Below are positions 16,478-24,500 of a stretch of 25,402 nucleotides of DNA, one piece after another. The stretch is taken from IMG/VR virus record IMGVR_UViG_3300031673_000437, positions 1 to 25,402 of that record; one strand, given 5' to 3'. Under the pieces are notes generated by a model that worked only from the letters and a program-made list of their open reading frames with translations, had not been told where the DNA came from and ran no database searches. How positions within the stretch are numbered: the stretch's first letter is position 1; each line of letters opens with the position of its first letter. Made by a program: the position numbers and the translations under genes. Origin of the DNA: a virus.

Positions 16478-16732
16478 ATGAATCAAGTTAAACATGGATG
16501 GGCCAGATTTTGGTCACAAACACCAAAATTCTTACGGAAGTTAAGAAACATTTGCATTGGAATATTAGCAGTAACAGGTGCTATGCTATTGGCAGAAGAA
16601 ACAAAAGGTTTGGATATTAACCCAACCATCATGTGGATTGTAGAACATTTATTCTTCTTTGCTACCGGTGGAGCCGCTTTAATCCAATTTGCTACAACCA
16701 ACAAACAACTACAAGAAGATGGAAACAAATGA
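16478..16732 (+). CDS. Holin candidate with two transmembrane segments
   Basis: This 84-residue protein has a basic N-terminus (about 1-23, with WARFWSQTPKFLRKLR), a first hydrophobic segment at 24-40 (CIGILAVTGAMLLA) and a second at 51-72 (IMWIVEHLFFFATGGAALIQFA), then a short charged tail. Size, two membrane spans and position at the head of a cassette with a peptidoglycan peptidase fit a class II-type holin. A holin accumulates in the inner membrane and opens it at a set time. The next gene starts 14 bases before this one ends. Holins are diverse, so the call rests on topology and context. Confidence 0.65.
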   Translation: MNQVKHGWARFWSQTPKFLRKLRNICIGILAVTGAMLLAEETKGLDINPTIMWIVEHLFFFATGGAALIQFATTNKQLQEDGNK

Positions 16733-17042
16733 AAATAAAACTAAAGAACCAGGTGGGTGGCTGAATATGATTCTTCCAGTTGCGGTATCCGTAACAATAT
16801 CATTATTATGTCTGGCGTTTATTATGGGCACAAAGGACAAGCAAACGGATGTTAATACTGAAGAAATAAAACTTGTAAAAGAAAAGGATCGTGAACAGGA
16901 TCAAGTTCTTCTGGAGCAGACTACAATACAAAAACAAACAGTTGTTATTCTGAAGTCTATAAGCAAAGAGGTTGATGAAAACACTGGAGATATAAAAACT
17001 CTTGAAGTTGAACAAAAAGAACATTTGAGAAATCATCCATAA
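16719..17042 (+). CDS. Single-TM coiled-coil protein; possible inner-membrane spanin or second holin
   Basis: I take the start at 16719 (METNENKTK, 107 residues). An upstream in-frame ATG at 16689 would put ten more residues inside the holin gene. A membrane segment covers residues 15-36 (LNMILPVAVSVTISLLCLAF). The rest is a charged helix, about 38-100, with EKDREQDQVLLEQTTIQKQ. This N-in, C-out anchor plus periplasmic coiled coil resembles an inner-membrane spanin (Rz-type), but no Rz1-type lipoprotein overlaps it. A holin-associated protein is the alternative. It ends four bases before the GTG of the mini-gene. Confidence 0.55.
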   Translation: METNENKTKEPGGWLNMILPVAVSVTISLLCLAFIMGTKDKQTDVNTEEIKLVKEKDREQDQVLLEQTTIQKQTVVILKSISKEVDENTGDIKTLEVEQKEHLRNHP

Positions 17043-17046
17043 TAAA

Positions 17047-17130
17047 GTGGGAGAATGGCTCTACATTGGTTTTATATTGATTATTTCGGTAATTATGATT
17101 TACTACAACAACAAAAAGGGAATAAGATGA
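17047..17130 (+). CDS. Unannotated 27-residue membrane peptide in the lysis cassette
   Basis: A GTG at 17047 opens a 27-codon frame ending in TGA at 17128-17130. It encodes WLYIGFILIISVIMIYY flanked by a short GE-type start and a basic end (NNKKGIR), so one membrane span with the positive side after it. The gene starts four bases after the previous stop and ends in an ATGA overlap with the peptidase ATG at 17127. Both spacings match the packing of the rest of the cassette, which argues for real translation. It is too short for most gene finders. A holin partner, antiholin or regulator is possible; I infer this from position only. Confidence 0.5.
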   Translation: MGEWLYIGFILIISVIMIYYNNKKGIR

Positions 17131-17591
17131 TTACAGCAACACAATGTCAAAAGAAATATGGTGATCCAAAACTTTTAAAAACACAGCAAAAGCATTTTCT
17201 CTTATGGGTAGTTCCACAAGATATCAGAGATGCATTTTCTCATGTAAGGTTTTCCGCAATAGATCGTAAAGGATTTCCTCATAAGATTTTCTGTAATAAG
17301 GATCTTCAGCCAAAACTTGAACAAGCATTAAAAAATGTTATTGAGAGAGGTCTTACAAAAGAAATTTACTCCTGGGATGGATGTTTTATGATTAGAAAAA
17401 AAACTGGAGGAAAAACACTTTCGGTACATTCATGGGCAATTGCTATTGACATAAACAGATCTGGCAATGATTATGGCCATAAGCCAACAATGTCTTCTAT
17501 GCTTGTAGCGTGTTTTGTGGATGCAGGACTTGATTGGGGGGGTTACTGGAAAACTCCTGATGGAATGCATTTTCAACTAAATAGTATATGA
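17127..17591 (+). CDS. Endolysin: peptidase M15 family (L-Ala-D-Glu/D-Ala-D-Ala-type peptidase)
   Basis: I start this gene at 17127 (MITATQCQKKYGDP, 154 residues), because this N-terminus is usual for M15 endolysins and the ATG overlaps the mini-gene stop as ATGA. The frame extends upstream to 17055, but those 24 residues look like an out-of-frame reading of the membrane peptide. The zinc site is visible: H101 and D108 in SVHSWAIAIDIN (SxHxxxxAxD type) and H148 in DGMHFQ. WDGCFMIR at 83-90 and DAGLDWGGYWK at 132-142 are family segments. The enzyme cuts peptide cross-links or stems of peptidoglycan and needs a holin for release, as no signal peptide is present. It overlaps the next gene by ATGA. 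Confidence 0.92.
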   Translation: MITATQCQKKYGDPKLLKTQQKHFLLWVVPQDIRDAFSHVRFSAIDRKGFPHKIFCNKDLQPKLEQALKNVIERGLTKEIYSWDGCFMIRKKTGGKTLSVHSWAIAIDINRSGNDYGHKPTMSSMLVACFVDAGLDWGGYWKTPDGMHFQLNSI

Positions 17592-18193
17592 GAAATAATA
17601 TCCTTAGCACAATCATAATATTAATTCTTATCATCATTTTATGTGGTGGTGGGTATTTTGTGAAAAGGGCATTACCTTGGCTTATAGGACCTCATAGTGG
17701 TTCAGATACAACTATTGTAATTAACAACTATTATGATACTACAATTTATAAAGTTGAGGTTAAGAATGTCACTCAAAAGCATTCCTACTACTACAAGGAA
17801 TATGATACTTCTTTGGTGGTTTATCAAGGCATGTGTGATACTGTCCATACTTATGATGTAACGGCCGGAAATGATACTATTCAGATAGTAGGTGGCATTA
17901 CAACACTTGGGATATTACTTGACCAGGAGTTTAGTTATAGATGGTTATTGCCATACAAAACAGAAGAAATTAAAACAATTCATTCATGGAGATCTGGCCC
18001 AATAATAGGAGCTGATTTAAAGGTTCCTTTTGCAGTTGGGATCCATGCTGGATGGCAAAATAAAAATGGATTGGAATATTCTGCAGGATACTTTACAGAT
18101 AAAAGCATCTTGTTTTCAGTAGAAAAAGTATTTAACTTTGACTTAACAAAAGCAAAAGGCAGAAAGCGAAACAGAACAATAAATGGTATGTAG
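17588..18193 (+). CDS. Membrane-anchored protein with beta-rich C-terminus; possible spanin-like protein
   Basis: This 201-residue protein has an N-terminal membrane anchor (residues about 5-24, NILSTIIILILIIILCGGGY). It has no lipobox, because the C follows L without the +2/-3 context. Residues 35-130 are Tyr-, Thr- and Asp-rich strands (TTIVINNYYDTTIYKVEVKN). The end has alternating strands (GADLKVPFAVGIHAGWQ, then GLEYSAGYFTDKSILFSVEKVF), recalling outer-membrane-type hairpins, then a basic tail KGRKRNRT. The anchor, the likely periplasmic domain and the place after the endolysin suggest a role in outer-membrane disruption. No such family is recognised, so this is inference from topology. 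Confidence 0.6.
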   Translation: MRNNILSTIIILILIIILCGGGYFVKRALPWLIGPHSGSDTTIVINNYYDTTIYKVEVKNVTQKHSYYYKEYDTSLVVYQGMCDTVHTYDVTAGNDTIQIVGGITTLGILLDQEFSYRWLLPYKTEEIKTIHSWRSGPIIGADLKVPFAVGIHAGWQNKNGLEYSAGYFTDKSILFSVEKVFNFDLTKAKGRKRNRTINGM

Positions 18194-18270
18194 GACGTTG
18201 GGCAAAAGCCAGGTAGCAATTAGCAAGGTAGCATGAATGAGCGATTTTTTAAATTATTAAAGACAATGAA
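18194..18270 (+). other. 77-base intergenic gap before the fibre genes
   Basis: The gap holds two GGTAGCA direct repeats 15 bases apart and a TTTTTT run at 18245-18250. A 13-codon frame beginning at 18233 (MNERFFKLLKTMK) has a stop that overlaps the next ATG as ATGA. No confident promoter or terminator is seen. Confidence 0.4.
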
Positions 18271-19092
18271 ATGACTAATGCTATTAAAACGAGCTTAAAA
18301 AATAAGTTCTTATTTGGTGATACATTAAATCAACGTAGGTGGAATGACCTTATCGATGCCATATTTGATCCACGAAATTTTTCTTCTGAGATTACTGATG
18401 GTATGACTAAGGCTACACTTGCCTTATCCGCAACAATTGACAAGGTTTCTATAGTTGAAGATCAGATTGTTTCTGCATTGCTTACTACTGCAGTTGGGCT
18501 GGCTACTGATTCTGACACTGCATTTATAGTAGGAAGCCGGCATGATCTTGATCTTCTAAGTGGTGCCCAGAAAGTGGGTTTTATGGTAAAAACATCAGGT
18601 ACTTTTGGCACAGCAAATAGTTTGGCTATAGGAGCATATATAAATGCCGATGGTATGGTAATGGACGAAGACGGCCATAACTTCTATGGAATTTATCTTG
18701 ATGCTGCATACACACACACAAAAGGTATATGGTACGGAGCATATATTAACTGCTCTGCAGATCTCGTTGCTGGTGAGCAATATGGACTTTATGTTGACAT
18801 GAGTGGAGATATTACTTCTGGTGTACAAGCTGCCGGCTTTTTTACAGGATATAGTGGGGAAGTTACTATTGTTGATGGAAACTATGCACTTACGGTAGCC
18901 GGTGAAGTGTCTATTGATGGCACAGGCATGGCAAATGTATTAACTGTTCCGATTGCACCTTCTGCATACTTTCTTGAAGCTGAAGATGATGGTACCGTAT
19001 TCGCAGATACAGGTACATTATCAGTACAGGCCGGATTTATTAAAGTAAAAATCGGTTCAGCCGATGCTTACATAGCACTATATTCCTCATAA
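18271..19092 (+). CDS. Fibre protein 1
   Basis: This 273-residue protein starts with an anchor-like segment, LKNKFLFGDTLNQRRWNDLI followed by DAIFDP (residues 8-33), shared with the next gene. After that it is Gly, Ala, Thr and Ser rich, with strand-turn elements (GIYLDAAYTHTKGIWYGAYI, AGEQYGLYVDMSGDITSGVQ). The C-terminus (VFADTGTLSVQAGFIKVKIG, then ADAYIALYSS) is typical of a fibre or appendage tip. A putative coil (VSIVEDQIVSALLTTAVGLA) lies near 63-82. I read it as a trimeric appendage subunit. Which virion part it joins is unknown. Confidence 0.7.
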   Translation: MTNAIKTSLKNKFLFGDTLNQRRWNDLIDAIFDPRNFSSEITDGMTKATLALSATIDKVSIVEDQIVSALLTTAVGLATDSDTAFIVGSRHDLDLLSGAQKVGFMVKTSGTFGTANSLAIGAYINADGMVMDEDGHNFYGIYLDAAYTHTKGIWYGAYINCSADLVAGEQYGLYVDMSGDITSGVQAAGFFTGYSGEVTIVDGNYALTVAGEVSIDGTGMANVLTVPIAPSAYFLEAEDDGTVFADTGTLSVQAGFIKVKIGSADAYIALYSS

Positions 19093-19103
19093 AAATTAAA
19101 ACA

Positions 19104-20219
19104 ATGAGCATGAGTAATCAACAAAAACAATTATTAGCTGAGCTTGTAAAGGGTAAACCTGAAAATCAGCGCAAATGGACATTATTGATAGATACTATCT
19201 TTAACCCTGCAAGTGGAGTTGTCCAATCTTTTCTTGATACTGTTGACATAAGTTGGGATAGGGATTTCAGAACAATGTTAATAGGACCTTCGGTAGAATC
19301 TTTCATTGGAACAGGATCAATTACAACCACTGCAAGTACTACTATAACTGGAACTGGCACTAAATTCTTAAAAGAATTAAAAGTTGGTGACCTTATCACT
19401 CTTGACCATACAACATATCTTGAAATTCACGTTATAGCCACAATTGTTAGTGATACAGAATTTACAGTTAGCGAGGCTATGTGGTTCTCTGATACATATG
19501 CTGATTGGGAAGTTCATACTCCTACCTGTTTATATGTAGGTTCTGAAAATACCGTTACGAATTCAGCACTATTTGTTATTGGTCGAGAAAACACTGTTTC
19601 CGGATATCCTTCTATTGCTATTGGGCAATACAATACGGTTGTTAAGGGTAGCATTGCAATAGGATCTGAAAACTTAATTGAAGATGAAAACAGAGGTATT
19701 GCTATTGGTGGATGGAATAAAGTGACTAGTAGAGATGCCTGCGTTATTGGTATTTATAATGAAGTACTCGGATCACAAGCACAAGGTTCTTATATTTTTG
19801 GTAATTATAGTACCGTTACTGGTGGAGTATCTCAGCTAATATTAGGATTTCAAAGTGAAAGCACAACTAGTGGTGGAATTGTTGTAGGAAATTCTTGTAA
19901 ATCGAATGCACAGAATGCTGTAGTTATTGGATCAGGAGTTAATACAACTACTTTATTAACAAACTCAACCGCATCTACTATTTTATTTGGTGTAGCTTCA
20001 ATAACTCCTTCTATGATTATATTTGGAGCAGGAGTAGCTACTTATGGTGGTAATGTAGGTATTGGAACAATTTTACCTGCATCAAGAATGACAGTTGAGG
20101 GTGGAGATATTGAGGTAACTACTGATCTTAAAGGTGTAATATTAAGATCACCTGATGGTACTAGATACAGAGTTACTGTACCTGATGGCGGGGCAACATT
20201 AACAATTACCAGTTTATAA
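19104..20219 (+). CDS. Fibre protein 2 with YadA-head-like repeats
   Basis: This 371-residue protein begins with the anchor motif seen in the preceding gene (LAELVKGKPENQRKWTLLID, then TIFNP, residues 11-35). Residues about 73-130 are a small beta unit (GTGTKFLKELKVGDLITL, SDTEFTVSEAMW), related to the tandem units of the 470-residue protein. Residues 143-279 hold about ten turns of a 13-16 residue repeat with V/AIGxxNxV, like the left-handed beta roll of YadA-type adhesin heads. The C-terminus has GGNVGIGTILPASRMTVEGG and RSPDGTRYRVTVPDGG, usual at the end of Bacteroidota-phage fibre proteins. It is probably a trimeric receptor-binding appendage. Confidence 0.8.
   Translation: MSMSNQQKQLLAELVKGKPENQRKWTLLIDTIFNPASGVVQSFLDTVDISWDRDFRTMLIGPSVESFIGTGSITTTASTTITGTGTKFLKELKVGDLITLDHTTYLEIHVIATIVSDTEFTVSEAMWFSDTYADWEVHTPTCLYVGSENTVTNSALFVIGRENTVSGYPSIAIGQYNTVVKGSIAIGSENLIEDENRGIAIGGWNKVTSRDACVIGIYNEVLGSQAQGSYIFGNYSTVTGGVSQLILGFQSESTTSGGIVVGNSCKSNAQNAVVIGSGVNTTTLLTNSTASTILFGVASITPSMIIFGAGVATYGGNVGIGTILPASRMTVEGGDIEVTTDLKGVILRSPDGTRYRVTVPDGGATLTITSL
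19530..19940 (+). repeat. YadA-head-like repeat region in fibre protein 2
   Basis: About ten units of 13-16 codons carry the core V/I-A/V-I-G followed by a polar pair and N-x-V, for example ALFVIGRENTVSGYPS and SIAIGQYNTVV. The DNA is diverged between units; only the protein periodicity is clear. Such units form one turn each of a trimeric beta roll in YadA-type heads. Confidence 0.75.
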
Positions 20220-20253
20220 CGAATAATAAGTAATCAATTAAATTTAATATAGC

Positions 20254-20634
20254 ATGAAAGTAAAATTAGGAGAAGTGATTGCCGGAAACCAAGGGTTGAA
20301 AGCAATTTCCAGAGCAAAAGTAAATTCAATTACTGCATTTAAGATTGCTCGGATTTTAAAAACCTTAGAGCCAATAGCAGCTTCATATGAAGAAGTGCGA
20401 ATGAGCAAGGTAAAAGAGTATTCTATTCCAATAGGCAAGGATAACAGAAACTACCAGGTAACTCCTGAAAATATGGAGCCTTATTTGGAAGAAATGAATG
20501 TAATATTGGAAGAAGAAATTGAGATAGAAAATCTACATACATTTAGCCTGAAAATCTTGACAACAGGTGACGACAAAATAATTGATGTCGCACCGGAACA
20601 TCTGGCTAACTTAATGTGGTTAATTACTGAGTAA
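20254..20634 (+). CDS. DUF1617-like small phage protein
   Basis: This 126-residue protein has MKVKLGEVIAGNQGLKAISR, AFKIARILKTLEPIAASYEE and a VRMSKVKEYSIPI segment, then NYQVTPENMEPYLEEMNVIL. The order (a short N-terminal strand, a helix with 'A.K.ar.lk.le....syEe.r', then a second charged helix) resembles DUF1617-type phage proteins. Their function is not established to my knowledge. It may act in tail assembly, since it lies between fibre and tail genes. It overlaps the next gene as TAATG. Confidence 0.55.
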   Translation: MKVKLGEVIAGNQGLKAISRAKVNSITAFKIARILKTLEPIAASYEEVRMSKVKEYSIPIGKDNRNYQVTPENMEPYLEEMNVILEEEIEIENLHTFSLKILTTGDDKIIDVAPEHLANLMWLITE

Positions 20635-21590
20635 TGATTTATACGACTATTTCCGTTCAGCATGTGTATCGTACGATAGAGCTTGTTTGTAATTTAGATG
20701 ATGATAACGAACTTGCCAATATTTACGAATTCATTGGGCTAGCCATAAGAGATATTGGTGCTTTTATGACAATGGAAAGAGTCACAGAAAAGGCAACAGT
20801 GGAAGATCACAGGGTACCATTACCTTGTGACTTCTTTGCCTTGAACCAAGTTTGTTATAATGGATGGCCTTTGACATGGACTGGACAGACGTTTAAATAC
20901 CAATATTTGTTATGCGATGATTGCTTTAACCAAAACAGCACAGTATTCGATACAGATAACGTGGTACGCCAAGCCTCTCGGTTAAGCACAGTGCTTGCCG
21001 ACTATACTACCGATAATGGAGTCCAGATTGTGAATGTGAATCAGATAGTGAAGGTACTTCCTTCGCATACTGCAGGTGGAGAAATAGGTCATTACTATAA
21101 GCGTGTAAACACTGAATTGGGTTCTACAGATTTATCTTCGGTTGATTATACCGGAGTCAACTGGGAAGATGTTTCTACAGATACCAATGAGCTTAATACT
21201 GGAGCAGTGCTTTCCAGTGTTGGCAGGCCAGATGATTACAGCTATCATATTAATCCCGGCTATATAATAACAAGTTTTCAAGAAGGCACAGTCGAGATAT
21301 CTTACGATAGGATACCTACCGATGATGATGGTTTTTACAAAATACCTGACGATCCTGAATATTTAAAGGCTGTCATTTATTATGTAAAGATGATGCTAGC
21401 CCATAGAGGCTTTAAGTTTCCAGAGGAACCATTGGCTGTATTGAAAAATGAATGGAAATATTACAGAGGGATGGCAAGATCAAATGCACAATGGATGAAT
21501 ATTGATCAGATGGTAGCATTTACTAAAAGGTGGACGAGACCTCTTGCTGTTCTTGACAGAGCGCAAAACTTCTTTAAACCTGAATTTTAA
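20634..21590 (+). CDS. Tail ring/adaptor-type protein, crAss-like
   Basis: This 318-residue protein has YTTISVQHVYRTIELVCN near the start, DIGAFMTMERVTEKATVED and RVPLPCDFFALNQVCY (residues about 40-80), then YHINPGYIITSFQEG (about 200-215), and VEISYDRIPTDDDGFYKIPD (about 219-238). The end has YYRGMARSNAQWMNIDQMVA. Proteins with 'lPCDF..l' and 'gyi.tsf..G.v.i.Y.a.p.D..G.p.iPD' patterns are ring or tubular-A-like adaptors placed next to the large stabilisation/muzzle gene in crAss-like phages. Downstream it overlaps that gene as TAATG, which fits the pairing. Confidence 0.7.
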   Translation: MIYTTISVQHVYRTIELVCNLDDDNELANIYEFIGLAIRDIGAFMTMERVTEKATVEDHRVPLPCDFFALNQVCYNGWPLTWTGQTFKYQYLLCDDCFNQNSTVFDTDNVVRQASRLSTVLADYTTDNGVQIVNVNQIVKVLPSHTAGGEIGHYYKRVNTELGSTDLSSVDYTGVNWEDVSTDTNELNTGAVLSSVGRPDDYSYHINPGYIITSFQEGTVEISYDRIPTDDDGFYKIPDDPEYLKAVIYYVKMMLAHRGFKFPEEPLAVLKNEWKYYRGMARSNAQWMNIDQMVAFTKRWTRPLAVLDRAQNFFKPEF

Positions 21591-24500
21591 TGAAAGAGAT
21601 TGGAAGAGGATTATTTACAAACTCAGAACTCCTTAATCAGCCCGATGGTCTTCCTTGTGATGGATTAAATGCTAATTATGACAAGAAAGATGGATCAGTC
21701 AGCAACGAAGAAGGTTTTGATGTTCATCTTACAGCTGTCAGGTATAAGGATTCTGCAACTGTCGCTACACAAACAACAATTTTCCCGGATGGCGGTATTG
21801 TCATAGGACAGGCCCACGTTGACGAAACTAGAAATATTATTTTTGTATATGCATCTACCAATAACTATCACACTATTGGCATTCTACATAATAGTGGTTT
21901 GTATGAAATATACTTTCGGGAAAATCTTTTAAATTTTGATTATAGATTTCCAATAACAGCTGAAGCTAGAATAAAAAATGGCGAGATTATAGTCTCCTGG
22001 CAAGACAATAATGAGAAAGACAGGATTCTGAATCTTGATGATCTACCATTTCCATCTGGTGTTTATGCTGATCGCACATTAAAGGTGCATTCAGAGATAC
22101 ATCTTTTGAATGTAGTTCCGAATAGTTTACAAGGAACTATGGAGATAACAGATTTGTTTGATGCTGGTGGTAGTCTTATTTCTGGAGCATATCAGGGATT
22201 TTTCTGGTATGAAACAAAAGATGGAACGAAACTTCCATATTCTGAGCCTACTCCGCCTATTATTGTAAATGATGCTTCGACATCAGGGGGATGGGAAAAG
22301 TATGGTGGTTGTCGTGTAGAAACACAAACGTCAAAGGCTATTGGTTTTGAATTTAATCTAGTCAATGGGTATGATTTTATTGGTATTGGTGTTTTACATA
22401 CAATAAATGGGATTACATCTGTATACGAAATAAAACGGATGGAAGTCCTTTCAACAAATTTCAATTATACATATACTGGATTTGAAGACAGAATAACAAT
22501 AGAACTTCGTGATTATATTTCAGCAAAGGCTCCATATAAAAGATCGAAAGTTGTATTCCAGACTAATGATAATCGTCTTGGCTTTGCAAACTTAACTGGC
22601 CTTGATAAAGTCGACTATCAGAAATACGCAAATAATATTGTCGTAAGGTCTAAAAAACAAAAAACATATCATCATAATAAATCACTAGGTACAGCTGGAA
22701 ATAAAAACAGCGTATTTATTGCCAACAATAGAAGCCTAATGCCCGGTGATGTTGTTGCACTATATATTGGCCTTGAATTATCAGATAATCGCGGTGTTTA
22801 TGTTTTTCACGTTCCTGGTAGGGAGATGGAAGAAATTCACTCCAATGACATTTACTATACAGGATTCATGGAAGATATGTTGGTAAACGAATCATATATT
22901 GCTGCAGCTAATCCGTGGCTAAAATCAGACGATGCAATTAGTCCTGGTAATGTCAGATATTTCCAAACTAGAAATACTGGATGGTATTCTGAAACAGGAA
23001 TGGGATTCTGGCAAAACGAAGATGAATTTTATCCAAGTGAAGAACTTGACACGAATGGTGATTGGGAAGTATGGGATAGCACAGGAAAAATAGGTGACTT
23101 ATGGGAAAAAAATATAAGGCACCATAAACTTCCGACTATGAGGGGAGTAGTTTTACCTGGTAGCGATCAAAATAAAAATACATTTTCTTGGTGGAATGCA
23201 AGTGATAAGAGCTCCTATATTTATGGGCTTGAACTTAGTAATATTTACATTCCTCCGGAACTTGAAAATGATGTAGTAAAGATTCATGTGTTTATGGCAA
23301 AAAGAACTACACAGAATCAATTAGTTCTTGGACAGGGGATCTTATTTCACAATCAGACAGAATCTTCTCCACGTGATGATGGATTTTCTACACATGGATT
23401 TGACCTTATGGTTGAGGGTAACGGAAACCTGGCTACGCATATTACAAATGAATTCATGTATAAATTTTGGCGAGATGTTGATACTGTTACCGGTATTAAT
23501 AAAAAATTTGTCATGTATGATCATTATCCCAGTTCATATGCTGGAGTCGTTGAACATAAATACCATCTCCGGATGATCTATGATACAAAATACAATGAAG
23601 ATATTTTAGAATCAGATCCAAACCCACCATCTGATATAGGAGAAAAAGCTGCAGCTAGGTTTCAGGGAGTATTAAAATATATTGATAATTTAGCAACACC
23701 AACATTACAACAAGATCCTGTTCCAGATAATTATCCGGAAGTTGAGAGAAGATATCTAACAACGTTTTGGGCATGGAAGCAAAATGTTTATCAGAATTTT
23801 AGTGAGCAAGAGCTTGTATTGATTGGTTCCACTGAAACATTGCCTATCGCTCCATATTATTCTATTGGATCGATGTATGGTGGAGATTGTTGTCCAACGG
23901 ATTATGCTTTTAGATTGATCAACAAAGAGAGTTACATTCCTACTGATCAAGGGTTACCTGAATATTCAAAACGCTTTCTTTATTTCTTCCCATCAATTTG
24001 TAAAAACTTTGCAGCATTTCGCAATAGGGAAGACGCTGATGATGGAGATAGTGATAATCATTATTATCCTTATGATACTGGAAGTGATTGGGGATGGCCA
24101 TTTTTGAGAGAAGATATTGATGCCGAAGTCAATAAGTATAACTATGACTCATCATATAGTAGAGTTCGGGAACCTGTTCACTTTACTCCTTTTAATTATC
24201 GAAGAAAATTAATTACTAAGTTTCCTTTGCGTATAATTCTTAGTGAGAAGTCAAACGAGGAAGAGTCTACAGATTCATGGAGAACGTTCCTACCGAATAA
24301 TTATTATGACTTGCCTGGTAACAAAGGAGAGATCGTAAATATTGCTACGTATGGAGATGAGATAATAATAAATACTACTCGGTCACTGTTTAAGACTATA
24401 GGATCCAAGCAATTAAAATTACAAGAGGTTACTACTTATATTGGAAGTGGAGAAATATTCTCAATGGCACCACAAGAACAGGTTTTGCCTGGTAATGGTT

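Noticed and set aside
16689-16718. Upstream ATG for the single-TM coiled-coil gene
   Set aside because: It would extend the overlap with the holin candidate to 44 bases for ten unremarkable residues; 16719 gives the 14-base overlap more like the other junctions.
17055-17126. Longer endolysin start giving an N-terminus MALHWFYIDYFGN
   Set aside because: The family N-terminus begins at MITATQCQKKYG (17127), and the upstream DNA is better explained by the membrane peptide in another frame.
5961-18250. TAGCAAT followed about 31 bases later by a T run in both of the longer gaps (5961 and 18214), a possible shared late promoter
   Set aside because: TAGCAAT also occurs inside genes and directly at start codons (for example near 8775, 10863, 13372), so two matches in A/T-rich gaps are likely chance.
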